Source of the DNA: Rhinopomastus cyanomelas
Lineage: Eukaryota > Chordata > Aves > Bucerotiformes > Rhinopomastidae
Direction: 5' to 3'
NCBI GenBank assembly: GCA_013400115.1
Contig: VXBP01008525.1
Location: forward strand, 70,021 to 134,020
Length of the DNA: 64,000 bases
Below the pieces are notes generated by a model that was not told the DNA's origin, made no database searches, and saw only the letters and a list, made by a program, of their open reading frames with translations. A program made the position numbers and the translations under genes. Positions 23,751 to 35,650 of the stretch are shown here, piece after piece. How positions within the stretch are numbered: the stretch's first letter is position 1; each line of letters starts with the position of its first letter.

Positions 23751-25897
23751 ATTTTTACTGTCAAAACCTGCATGACCACCTCTTATTTTTACTTCAGAAG
23801 CTCCAGAGCTTCCAATACTTTCATTTCTTTGTTTCTATTTGTACTGTATTTTTGTGAGAAAGTAATTAAGTTTTTCCATGCATGAATATAGTATAGAATT
23901 ATTTTTAACTTTTAATTTTTAATTAAAAAGTAGAGTGTTATATCATGTTCAGGACTTGGCTTTTGTAATCGAACATGAAAGCCGAAAGCAACTCTGCCAC
24001 TAGGGAATCCCAGATGAATCAGGGCCAGGTTCAATGGAATACAGCTGAAATGCGTTTTCCTCAGTTTTTAAAGCACCCACCCGCCGTTGCTTCCTCTCCA
24101 TTATGCAGCAGCAGCAGCGACTGAGCTCCATTTCGATGTGTGTTTCTCTGTAGAAGCACTAAACGCACACCCTCACCAAAATACGAACAGGAGAGCTACT
24201 GCTATTACCGTGGGTGAGTAGAGAATGCTGCACGCGATAAAAGGCAGCACGAGAGCTGAAGACAATCTGTAACATTATATGTTTTCTAATGTTAAATTAT
24301 TTATACATAGAATAACAAAACAAATTATAATAAGTATATGTTTTATACTCTTCCCAAATCACTATAACATAGGCTGAGGAAAATATCTGACTTAACAATC
24401 TGTGTTTCATAGGTACTTCAATTGTTTAGCACCTAACTTGCTTTCATTGAAAGAAAAAAGAATTTAGTCATTAATTTCAGTGCAGTTTTCACAGCTTCTA
24501 AAATACATTACAAGCAGAAAGAATAAAACTCATTTCTGAAAACAAATGAACAGTACACTAGCCAAAAATCAATCTGCAGGTAGAAACTGATAAGTGTAGA
24601 CCTTAGACGTGGCATCACATGACAGTTTTAATACAGATATTCATTGAAATTTTACAACAGACTGGTTTCCTCTAGCACTTGCTGAAAGATAGATCTAGCA
24701 GTTACTGTGTGGAAACCTCTCACAAGAAAAAGAATGAGAAGTGCAGTTTACTCATGTGATAGGAGGTTTTTGTTCTTTTTATGCTTATTGGCATCCATCT
24801 GCATCATGACATCAAGACTACACAGAAGGTCTGATGGTTACTCTGAAATGGGAACCTCCATCATCTGCAAAGAAGTTGGCCCCAAGTACATACTACTGCT
24901 GTTATCCTGGCCTTTGGATTTGGATTCCAGCATTGTCGTGAATGTGAAGAATGAGTGATATTGAAGGGTTTGGTTTGTGTGACCCTGAGGTTGCTTGCAT
25001 GGATGTTGTTTCTACTAATGCAATAAGCAGATGAGCTGTGAAACTGATTATTTTGCCCCCTTCACTCGAACAGCAGATTTTTCTAATTCTTGTTGAACAT
25101 AATTTGGCAAGTTTTTTTTTCCACAAAGCTCTCCACCAAATGGTCTTGTCTGTTGTGGGCATATTCTGTTCTTTGGCACTAACAATACTGACAAGTCCCC
25201 TTGCAGATGGTCTACTGCTCCAAGATGGTCTATGCTGCTCCAAATTTTATTGACTGATAGCAAGCTTAATTCACTGCAATATTGTTGCAACCTTATGGTA
25301 ACTCGATAGTGCCTTCCACAGTGATTGTTCCTTGAAAAGACTATTCTTAGACTGGTCTTCTGTCAGAGTGGTCCTGGCTTTTGTAGGCTATCACAAGGCC
25401 CATAACATGTGCCAGGTAATCAGTCACAACAAAGATAGAGCAGAACTGTTACTGTTACTACTTTTTCATATAGACAGGAACGGTGTGATATGTTGTTTAA
25501 AAAACTGTCAGCTGCTAACACCTCTTAGAATAAAAATTCTGTCATCCTTAACAGTCTGAGACAGAATTGTTATTAGCAAGTCTGAGACAGGTCTGTAAGG
25601 TACTCTTATTGCACTCCAAATCCATATTATCCAGTCAACTTTTGAAAATGGACACTTCTTGTGTTTTGAAGCATTCAGTGTAGTGACTCACATCTTACAC
25701 TGTTAGTAAATTTTCTTAAGCTGCAGACTGTTTGCTTTTTGGATCAAGTAAAATGATTTGTGTAGAAAACCATGTCCTTGCCTGTCTGTTTCTTCAGGAA
25801 CAGATGTTCTCTGTCCATTGCTTCCATGGTTTTGTAACTATTGTAACAGCAACTTCTTCAATACCCGAGTTTGAAAAGCAACTGAAGTTTGCATTTT
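23751..25897. other. Unique sequence, with a small CpG-containing patch
   Basis: No gene is called. Bases 23970-24250 have more CpG than their surroundings, a (GCA)n run ('gcagcagcagcgactgagc') and a donor-like 'ccgtgg|gtgagt' near 24213. This could be an alternative 5' UTR exon of ERC2 or a conserved element, but there is no direct support. The remainder shows only short unassigned ORFs. Confidence 0.4.
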
Positions 25898-26043
25898 ACA
25901 GTATCACAGAACATTAGGGATTGGAAGGGACCTCGAAAGATCATCTAGTCCAATCCCCCTGCCACAGCAGGATCACCTAGACCAAGTCACACAGCAACAC
26001 ATCCAGGCGGGTTTTAAACATTTCCAGACAGGGAGACTCCTAA
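25898..26043 (-). mobile_element. CR1 LINE tail, young
   Basis: Antisense 'atcacagaacattagggatt', 'cctgccacagcaggatcacc' and 'acacatccaggcgggtttta', ending at 'ggagactcc'. About 145 bases. Confidence 0.93.
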
Positions 26044-27109
26044 ATTTTAATTACAGTTGATCCCATAATTTTGAAATTGGATGAAATATTTGCCCCTTAT
26101 TGTAGTTACAGCTGAACTAGATGGATATTGTAAGAGTGTGCCTCTTTGTTGGGGAAATAAAAAAACTGCTGTAAGTTTACTGTGAATTTTCTAGTGTTGT
26201 TTTAAATATTTGCACCTCTAAATAAATATTCATGATAGTAGACTATATCAACTGTGTTTGGATTATTCAAATGCAGCAGTGAAGGGATTATGTTTGATTT
26301 CAGTCAATCACATTTAAATCTATTTCCTTTGACACACTTTTTAATAGAAATTCTGTAAAAGCTGTTCTTATCGGTAGTCTTTAATAGTGGCATGGGTAGG
26401 TGAGTTTGAGGAATAAAATGCAGTAACCCAACTACAGATCTGAGGTGCTTGCTGCTGTAACAGTGGTTTCAAACAAGGTTAAGAAGAGGCAGATAAAATA
26501 CATTTGTGAAATTCTGCATCAGGTAAGGTATGAAGTTACACTGATGTTAAGGACTGGGAGCAATCAGTTATAATTGTATCAAGAGCAATTAAAATTAAAA
26601 AAAATGTAGAATTGGAAAAATAGAAGAGGAATAAAACCTAATTTCTTAGGATGAGAACTTAGTGATGCTTACAGAAATTGCCTTCCTTTCCTTTGATACA
26701 AACTAACTAAATAAAGCCTCTGGAGTAATTTTGAATGCAGATAGCAGTTTTCCAAAGAAAAAGGCTTTCAGGCTTCACATAGCAGCTAATGTCCTGCTTC
26801 TCTCTTTTCAGCATAGTATTTATGCACAAAGATGGATGTTGTCTTAATTACTTAAGCCAAAACACAGATTTGACTTTTCTCTTGTGTGTATAGTAATAGA
26901 TCTTAGATAGCATGTTTCTAAGCATCATTTTGGCCTTCAGTGAACAGGGACAAGAAAGCAATTATCCCTCTATAGGTTTATGCAGACATGAGTTTAGTTT
27001 TAGGCTAGTTCACAATGAATAATACACTTTCCTTTCAGACCTTTACTGGGTGGGGACTGGAACGCATAGGTTTGCAATGAGAGCACGCAGACAAACGCTC
27101 CGAGAAATC
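26044..27109. other. Unique sequence
   Basis: AT-rich with no feature recognised. Confidence 0.55.
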
Positions 27110-27491
27110 CATGGGCTTGCAGTACGTGCTCTGCTGCTGCCAGCGGTCCCTGCCTGCTGTCAGAGCTTGCTGCTGCCCCCGGCGGCAGCCCGCCCGGCGC
27201 TGGTGAAGCCCCAGCTCCTCGGGAATGCTGGGAATGTTGAGTCAGGGACTGGCAAGCCAGACTGCCAGGCTCGCAGCTGACTGAGGGAGACTCGCTGAGG
27301 GACAGAAAGACGAGGGACAGGAGCACACAAGCCGCCCCCGACTGCAGCAGGTTCCCTTTCTTCCTCCTCGCAGGTGTTCGGTTGCTCCGGCTCTCCCTGC
27401 TGCCTCCTTCCTCCGTGCAAATGAGATGTCAGCTAAACGCGATGTTGTAAAATCCATGTGAGGACGAAAGACAGATGCAATGATTTGAAAG
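27110..27491 (+). promoter_or_regulatory. GC-rich stretch ending in a strong splice donor; candidate ERC2 5' UTR exon
   Basis: A local GC rise with several CpGs, then a non-coding stretch ending TTTGAAAG|GTGAGA at 27491/27492, a near-consensus donor. It lies about 16 kb upstream of the ERC2 acceptor at 43686, on the same strand. The donor and composition are seen; the link to ERC2 is inference and competes with the larger CpG island to its right. Confidence 0.3.
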
Positions 27492-28459
27492 GTGAGAAGC
27501 TTAAACAGGAATATGGCTGTAATACATTATTGTGAATTTATTGTGATTTTGGAAATGTCTATATATTTATTTCTACAAATGCCTGGCAGCTAAAGCTGGA
27601 TATGAATTAGCAGAACAGGGTTTTAATATTGCTTTAGCAATACATTGTAATAAATGGGACTAAGTACACATCTTATTCTGGTATCACAGTGCTTCTCCCT
27701 ATAGAATCATCAACCAGAAACCTCTCTTGCAATTTCTAGTAAAAGCAGCCATAATCTCATTTTTATTGACCACTGTTTAAAAATATTGTTGTTAAAGTTT
27801 CCTATAATAGAATTTGTGCTTTGGAAATTCCTAACCTTATACCTAAATATGGGATAATATTTGGTGTTTTAAAAATAATGTCAGGAAAAAGGGGAGAGAT
27901 TTCTGTTCCCTTCTAGTGGCTAGTGACTGGAAACCAGAAACTAAAAAGATATTATTTTTGAGTTTTGTGATTAATTCTTACTGTGGTCCCTCATTTATGA
28001 TGCTATGCTTTTAATTATTTTTTTTTTTAATTTTAGGTTTTTTTAAAAGATCATTTTAGGTCAGAGAAGTGTGATCCATATAATCTATGCATCTATTCAG
28101 TGATATGTATATAATTTGCTGACAGCACCAGAGTAGTAATCTGATGGAGAAGGAATATATATATTTTTATTAGTGTGTAATTGATTTCTAGGCGGCTACC
28201 TGCTAAGCCTTGTGATGGATGGGTGGGAATCTACTCTCTTAGCGGCGAATTGATAGTTCTCTTTGATGGACACACCAGCCGACCACTTGCATTGGCAGAT
28301 ACAGACTCGTTGCGAATGAGCACGGCCAATAAGTGTAGTCAAGAGGAGGGCAAGTCCTACTTGTCAGGGTTAGTTTTCTGGTTGGATTTTAAATCAGTCA
28401 TTTCACTTAACTGTTTGTTTGTTTGGAATTTGTTTTTATTTCCGATTGCCTCCGCGTCT
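27492..28459. other. AT-rich sequence with an unusual CpG-containing block
   Basis: Mostly AT-rich. Bases 28190-28370 differ: after a pyrimidine/AG acceptor-like site ('gatttctag|gcggct') the sequence contains CpGs ('agcggcgaattgat', 'ttgcgaatgagcacgg') uncommon in the neighbourhood and stays open for translation. It might be a conserved element or an untranslated exon. No family match. Confidence 0.35.
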
Positions 28460-29340
28460 CCCATGTGCATGCCCAGGGCGGCCGCCTCGTACTCCGCCCC
28501 TTCGCGGCAGCTCCACCGCAACCAGGCCCTGCTCCGGCTCCCCCTTCCTTCGAAGGGCGAGGAAGGTGTCCCCCCACTCTCCTCCATGAAGTCGTTTTTG
28601 CCACTGGCCATTTCCCTGTGGTTCAGTAGAGTATGGAAAAGATTCTCCTCATGCCTGCCTCCACCCCACCAACCATCTGCCCTGCGGGAAGATGCTTTCG
28701 GGAGCCCGTACCGGCCCCCTCAGGAAATAGATCCACGGCGCTGACAGAGGCTTTTTGCGGCCGCTCGTTCTCCAGTCCCGGGGGTAGGGGACCCTTGAGT
28801 CTCTCCATCCACCCGCGCTTCTGCTCAGCGCGGCGTGAGGTGGCCCCGCCACCCGCCCGGCCCAGCTGTGTCAGCGCAGCGCGTCCGCCCCACCTGCGCC
28901 TCTTCATGAACCCCTAAAGCCGCCCCTGTACTAGGGGGATCGCCCCGCCACAGTTGGGAGCACGGGGACCCTTCGGGGACCCTTCAGGGACCCTCGGCTC
29001 TTCCTCGGGGTGGGCCCAGCCCCAGCCCCCTCACAGCCGCACCGACCGCTGCCGAACGGGAGGTGCGCGAGCGGGATGGGTTTTCCCCGCTCGCGCTGTG
29101 AGCGGGAAGGCGGTTCCTCCCCTCCCGCGCGGGACCGCCTCGGGCTCGCGGAGCTCCCTCAGGGACCGGCCCCGCTCCGCGCCCCGGCGCCTTGCCGCTT
29201 CGCCCGGGTGCTGGCTGCTGTTCTGTGGAAGAGCGAAGGCTCCGGTAGCCCAATCCCTGCACGGTCTCACCTGCTTGAGCAGTGCTGCTTTTCCCGAATC
29301 CTGCCTCTGGATATGAAGAGGAGACGTCCCTTTTTAGGGT
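28460..29340. promoter_or_regulatory. CpG island, candidate ERC2 promoter
   Basis: About 0.9 kb of very CpG-dense sequence with GC boxes. The overlapping ORFs on both strands are by-products of the composition. Downstream, a consensus donor (CATCAAG|GTGAGT) lies at 29585/29586. It is the nearest strong CpG island upstream of the ERC2 coding exon (14.3 kb) on the same strand. The island is plain; assignment to ERC2 rests on position. Confidence 0.6.
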
Positions 29341-29585
29341 GCGTTTTTTGCACACAGTGAGTGTGTCATGGTGAGTCTCTCCACTTCCTTTCGGGAATAT
29401 GTTCCTGTGGGAAACGCTTTGTTACGGTTTCTTGATGTAAAACTCACAGTCCAACTCTTGACTATGTTCAGGGGGTTCTGTGAGAATAACCTTCTCCACA
29501 TCTGCTCAGTAAAAGAAACCTTTCTGCTGCTGTTATTTTTGTTTGAATGCTCTGTGTGCAAGAAACACTTCCCAAAGGCATCAAG

Positions 29586-31517
29586 GTGAGTTTGCAATTT
29601 CACCTTTTCAAAAGGAAACTGATGGGGACAACAACATCCCCGCTCCCCCCGGTGACTTGCTGCCCTGTGTGTGAAGGCAACATAATTTCTTCATCCATAG
29701 GACTAATGAGATAAGGACAGTTAGTCCCTGAGATTTAAGGCTTCTCACAGCTCAGGTTGAAACTAGATATCTAAACAATGGAGAAACTCTGTGCTGTGTC
29801 TTGTAAGCACACCCAGGGTGGGGCAGCTGTGAAAGGTTTCTTGTTTGTTGGTTTTTGTAGCGTGAGTTCATTTACACTGTGTTTTCAAACATACTTTTTC
29901 ATCTATCAACACTGAAATTTCAAGTACAAAGGATAGGGTATGCTTTACTAAAGAGAAGGCAACTTTGTGGACTGTCCTTGCCTTAGCAATGGTCTTCCTT
30001 GAGCATTGACCTCCTTTTACTTTCTCTTAGTGTTTGATATGAGGCTATATCACATGCTTAAGCAGCATTTGGAGGAGACCCATCTCACCACCTCTCATTC
30101 TATGGGTAATTCTTCAATGTCCCTGAATTATAGGTCATCAAATTCTGATTAATTGTAGCGTAAGATGAAATTATCCATGCCAGTTGCCCTCCTATTCCTT
30201 GCCTTCTCTGAAGGCTGTAGAAAGGTGGCAAGAGAAGGGGTGGTTCTTATATCCCCCTCATAGTTATAGCAGCCAAATACTAAGTGACCACAGTCAGTCG
30301 TCTTAGCATGTCAAATATACCAGATATTTAGAGAATTAGCTATTGTGCATGCACATTTTTTTAAAAAAGGATGCTAAATGGTTGTCTTGCTTTAGAAAGA
30401 TGATTCTTGCAGGCCTTTGAAGGATGACTAACAGAAAAGAGTAGGTTGTTCACCCCGTAAAGAGGGTGAAACAACCAGCCTGTGTATCACTTCCAAAGAC
30501 AACATATGTATCTCTTATGGTGTTTATTATATTTTTATCAACTATGATGCATTTGTTATCTTCTCAGTTTAATTTAGTTTGTAAGGTGCCTGGGATAAAT
30601 ATGGACAGGTTAGTCAGATCCACCCAGGACATATTACTGTGCTACTGATTTTTTTTTTGGTAATGCGACTGCTCTTATTTGTGGGATTGTTTGTTTTCTG
30701 CAGTTTTAGGATTGTTTAAAAGTATTTTTGTGACGTACGTTTTAGTTCTTGAATGATCTTGTATCTGCTCAGGAATGATGAGGTTGCTTCAGCATATTTA
30801 GGAATGATGAGGTTGCTTCAGCTTATTTATTTTGCAACATTAATATTAGCTTGTATTTTCTACAAAGCCTTGGTAAAAGGGCAAGTATTACTTTAAAGCA
30901 GAATAAGATTGTAATTTCTTTTCCTTTGATCAGCTATGATCCTCAAAAGCTCAAATGAAATTATCTAAATGAACTGGATGGTGTTGCTTCTGTGTGATAC
31001 TTAGAAGAAAATACAAAAGCAAATCAGCAGAAACAGCATTTAATTTTTTTTCTGGAGCACTTATTTTTTAATTGGTCACTTTTTTGTTATGTAATGCATT
31101 TTATAAAGTAATAAGCTTTTTGAAATCCAGTGAGATGGATTTCTGCTGGTTTGCTATGGCTCATATGTGAAGTGTGAAAGAAGAGAAGGGTTGTGGACTA
31201 TTTGTGGAGGCCAATAAATTTCATAAGCATAGATATCCAACATTTCTTTGTATGAAAAAGTGGACATGTCTTTGAATCAATGTAGTAGTGTATTATTTGT
31301 TGTATTATTGCATTTTTGGCTATTGATCTTAGCAAGTTCTTATAATTCATTTGGTGATAGCTGCTTTGCAGCTTTGGAGTATTTTAAAGAGGCAGAATTT
31401 TGTTGTGGAATAGTTGTAAAAATGAGAAGCAGCAGCCTGCTCTCTTTTTAGTGACAGTCTGTCAAGTGCTGAGCTCTGGATAAGGCTATCACACCAATTT
31501 TATGCACAGAAACCAGG
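29586..31517. other. Unique sequence, presumed ERC2 5' intron
   Basis: No gene or mobile element seen. It contains one 29-base tandem duplication at 30771-30828. Confidence 0.5.
30771..30828 (+). repeat. Tandem duplication, period 29
   Basis: Two back-to-back units of 'aggaatgatgaggttgcttc' plus nine more bases, differing at one position. Confidence 0.92.
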
Positions 31518-31716
31518 AATTCACGGTGAGGGTGACGGAGCACTGGAAGAGGCTGCCCAGGGTGGTTGTGGAGTCTCCTTCACTGGAGACGTTCAAGACC
31601 CGCCTGGATGTGTTCCTGTGTGACTTGGTCTAGGTGATCCTGCTGTGTCAAGGGGATTGGACTAGATGGTCTTTCGAGGTCCCTTCCAATCCGTAATGAT
31701 TGTGTGATTCTGTAAT
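31518..31716 (+). mobile_element. CR1 LINE tail, 200 bases
   Basis: Sense 'cggtgagggtgacggagcac' to 'cgtaatgattgtgtgattc'. Confidence 0.93.
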
Positions 31717-33943
31717 TCCTTCATGATATTAGAAGTGTAGACACAGAGGTGGACTGTTTGTGTTTGTGGAGTTGTATATCACTACAGACTCTTTCATTTG
31801 TGGTAAGATAAAGAGGGATAATTGTAGTGTCAGAATTTCTATTCTTTTGGGATAGCAAATGGAACGTGCATAAGAATTTAAGGTATCCATCAAATTGTGA
31901 TTGGGTGTGTGGGACCATTTGGTGTTTAGCAAAGCCTGAGCTTTTCTGGCAAGTTTTAAGATTAGGTTTTTGAAAGGGGATATCAGCTTTCTAGACCATC
32001 TTTCCTAGACAGTTTTAGAAACTAACACTTGCAGACTGGCATTCACTGGAAATACTTCAGGCTAGTTAGTATGTGGCTTCCTTAATGACCAATGTACTTT
32101 TTTTATTTGTTTAAATTATCCCACTTTGAACAAATGCTGTCTGAGTTTTAAGCTTCTCACTGCTTGTCACTCTTATTATTGTCCCTTTAACTGAAATCAC
32201 AGCAAAGAATCTAGCAAATAGTTCTATAGAAATGAAAAATCATGAGATACTTTAAGTGGTTAACCTCTAAATAAATATCTCAAATTATACGGGAAATGCC
32301 ATGGAATCGGGAAGGGAGTAAAAAGATCAGTGAGCAATAAATTGTATAGGTATGCATACTGTAGTGATGCACAGGAATTGAGATGTGAAGTTACTAAAGA
32401 AAGCAGTGTCTGTAATGATTGGCTAGCTGGATATAATATGCAATCTATTTTGAAGGAAAATTCCTTCATTCCTTCATCCATTCTTGAATTTTAGCTCACA
32501 TGTTGCACAGAACAGGTAATATGTGGGACAGTTTCCCCCCAAGATCAGGTCACTTGGGGTGAATGCTGACTTAATGGCCATACTATTCTACTGATTTTCA
32601 GAGGCTAACAGAACACACTTTGATGAATTCACTCCAGTTTCTAATGGAAGTTTATCGTGTCCTTACTCATTGCTACAGAATGTGACAGCCATTTGGATTG
32701 TCTTACTGCAAAAATAGCAAATTGAATGGACTTGGATACCACAGCACCTGAAATCTCAGGAACTTGTCTTTGTCAAATATGATTTGAATCTTCTCTGGAT
32801 GAGTTTGCTGTGTAAAGCATGTTTATTTTTGATGATTAAGTATTGACAGGCATTATGTACTTTAGTTTCCTTTGTGTATCTTTTTCATAGACCTCATTTG
32901 AAATCTGCTGAGGCAGTTTGCTTTTCTTAAGAAAAGCAGTTATAACAACTTTAGTCATCATCGTCAAACATTCATGTCAGGTACCCATAAAGACTTACAA
33001 ACTGCATGTGTTAATTGACCTGATTATACTCCGCGAATGTGGGTTCAGCGTCATGGCAAAGATGGAAGACTAGGTTGTGCTATGACATTGTTAATAACGA
33101 CCAACCAAGAGGTTGAGGAACTCTTTTCAACCTTTTATTTAAATAAACAAATGAAAAGGTAATTCCAGAAATGCAGTGCCTTCTAATGGTTCTAGGGTGC
33201 TGATTCTATGCTGAGTTGAGAAGTAATCTGGTAAATCATTTGCATCCCTTATACAGTCTCTAGGTTTCTTGGAAAACTTTGATCTAAAGTGCCTGAGGCA
33301 AAGCTGGATTCTTTTCTTGGCATGAACCTAAAACATGTGCATACCCTTGTATCCTAGTGAAGAGAACAGAGAGGAGAGCTCTTCTGCATGTTTTTGAATT
33401 CTGATGTGTTCAAAGCATGCTGAATGCTTTTCTTTATAATCTGAGTACGTATATCACTACTCTGAAACCAAATAAGTGTAAGATATGTAGTAGATATTTA
33501 GGACTACTAAATTGTAAATATCTCATTTTTTAGAAGACTCAAATATTGGAAGTTACACAGCTACTCTTAATACATGATTCTATGACTATTCTGTTGCTTT
33601 CTTACGAGAAGGAAGCTTTGTAACAAAAAAATTACAGCTTTATCCTGCAAATCTATAAGCCTGTGTTTAATAGTACTCATGTGAATAGCCATAGTGAACT
33701 CAACTGAAACCACTCCGTTGTGTGGAAGTATCTCTGATTATTTATAAGATAGGCTTACACGTTTTAAATGCATTTTAAAATGAAACGTTTAGCATTAATG
33801 TAAATGACAGAATATCCTTTTCCTGTTATGTGTCACAAGGGAAAAGTCAGACAATAGAGGCACACAGTCAGTACTTACAAAATTGCCCACAATTATTCTG
33901 TCCAAAAAAATTAAGTTCTCATTCAGAATTGCAACTTGGTATT
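31717..33943. other. Unique sequence
   Basis: Only short unassigned ORFs; nothing recognised. Confidence 0.5.
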
Positions 33944-35650
33944 ATCATAGAATCATAGAATCATTACGGATTGGAAGGGACCTCGAAAGATCATCCAGTC
34001 CAATCCGCCTGCAACAGCAGGATCACCTAAACCAAGTCACACAGGAACTTAATCCAGTCGGGTCTTGAATATCTCCAGCGAAGGAGACTCCACAACCCCC
34101 CTGGGCAGCCTATTCCAGTGCTCTGTCACCCTCACTGTGAAGAAGTTCCTTCTCAGGTTGATGTGGAACCTCCTATGTTCCAGCTTACAACCATTGCCCC
34201 TTGTTCTATCACTACATGACACCGAGAACAGCCCAGTTCCATCCTCCCAACACCCACCCCTCAAATATTTGTAGACATTAATGAGGTCACCCCTCAGTCT
34301 CCTCTTNNNNNNNNNNNNNNNNNNNNNNNNNNNNNNNNNNNNNNNNNNNNNNNNNNNNNNNNNNNNNNNNNNNNNNNNNNNNNNNNNNNNNNNNNNNNNN
34401 NNNNNNNNNNNNNNNNNNNNNNNNNNNNNNNNNNNNNNNNNNNNNNNNNNNNNNNNNNNNNNNNNNNNNNNNNNNNNNNNNNNNNNNNNNNNNNNNNNNN
34501 NNNNNNNNNNNNNNNNNNNNNNNNNNNNNNNNNNNNNNNNNNNNNNNNNNNNNNNNNNNNNNNNNNNNNNNNNNNNNNNNNNNNNNNNNNNNNNNNNNNN
34601 NNNNNNNNNNNNNNNNNNNNNNNNNNNNNNNNNNNNNNNNNNNNNNNNNNNNNNNNNNNNNNNNNNNNNNNNNNNNNNNNNNNNNNNNNNNNNNNNNNNN
34701 NNNNNNNNNNNNNNNNNNNNNNNNNNNNNNNNNNNNNNNNNNNNNNNNNNNNNNNNNNNNNNNNNNNNNNNNNNNNNNNNNNNNNNNNNNNNNNNNNNNN
34801 NNNNNNNNNNNNNNNNNNNNNNNNNNNNNNNNNNNNNNNNNNNNNNNNNNNNNNNNNNNNNNNNNNNNNNNNNNNNNNNNNNNNNNNNNNNNNNNNNNNN
34901 NNNNNNNNNNNNNNNNNNNNNNNNNNNNNNNNNNNNNNNNNNNNNNNNNNNNNNNNNNNNNNNNNNNNNNNNNNNNNNNNNNNNNNNNNNNNNNNNNNNN
35001 NNNNNNNNNNNNNNNNNNNNNNNNNNNNNNNNNNNNNNNNNNNNNNNNNNNNNNNNNNNNNNNNNNNNNNNNNNNNNNNNNNNNNNNNNNNNNNNNNNNN
35101 NNNNNNNNNNNNNNNNNNNNNNNNNNNNNNNNNNNNNNNNNNNNNNNNNNNNNNNNNNNNNNNNNNNNNNNNNNNNNNNNNNNNNNNNNNNNNNNNNNNN
35201 NNNNNNNNNNNNNNNNNNNNNNNNNNNNNNNNNNNNNNCTCTCTTGCAAGGTTTAATTCCAAGGAGGCCTTGGCTTTTCTAGTTGCATCCCTACATTCCC
35301 TCACCAGAGCCTTATAATCACCCCAAGTGGCCACGCCCTCCTTCCATGACCTAAAGGCTTTCTTCTTCCTCTTCAGTTTGCCTAGTAGTTCCCTGGTTAA
35401 CCACATGGATCTTTTGGCTCCCTTCCTTGACTTATTCCTTGTTGGGATACTCATTTCTTGTGCTGCAAGAAAGCAGTCTTTGAACGTTTGCCAGCTATCA
35501 TGAGCTCCCTTACCTGCCAGTACCCTGTCCCATGGGATGTCCCCTAGCAATTGCTTGAAAAGGCCAAAGCTGGCCCTCCTGAAGTCCAGGGTTGTGGTTC
35601 TGGTAGCTATTCTGTCCCTGCCACATGAGACCCTGAACTCCACCATCTCG
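33944..35650 (-). mobile_element. Long CR1 LINE, interrupted by an assembly gap
   Basis: The antisense tail and ORF2 C-terminus occupy 33944-34306. After the N run, 35239-35650 encodes the region upstream of the RT (FKQLLGDIPWDRVLAGKGAH, DSWQTFKDCFLAAQE, LARE), read on the minus strand. This reaches further 5' than any other antisense copy here. Both halves are probably one element whose RT part is the gap. The 5' end is near 35650. Confidence 0.9.
34307..35238. other. Assembly gap (932 N)
   Basis: A run of N within the CR1 copy. Long open frames drawn through it are artefacts. Confidence 1.

Noticed and set aside
28181..29360. Many ORFs up to 187 codons in the second CpG island
   Set aside because: Both strands and several frames are open at once, Pro/Arg/Ser-rich, with no family match; they are composition shadows.
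34281..35646. Apparent 320-450-codon ORFs
   Set aside because: They consist mainly of N characters across the assembly gap.
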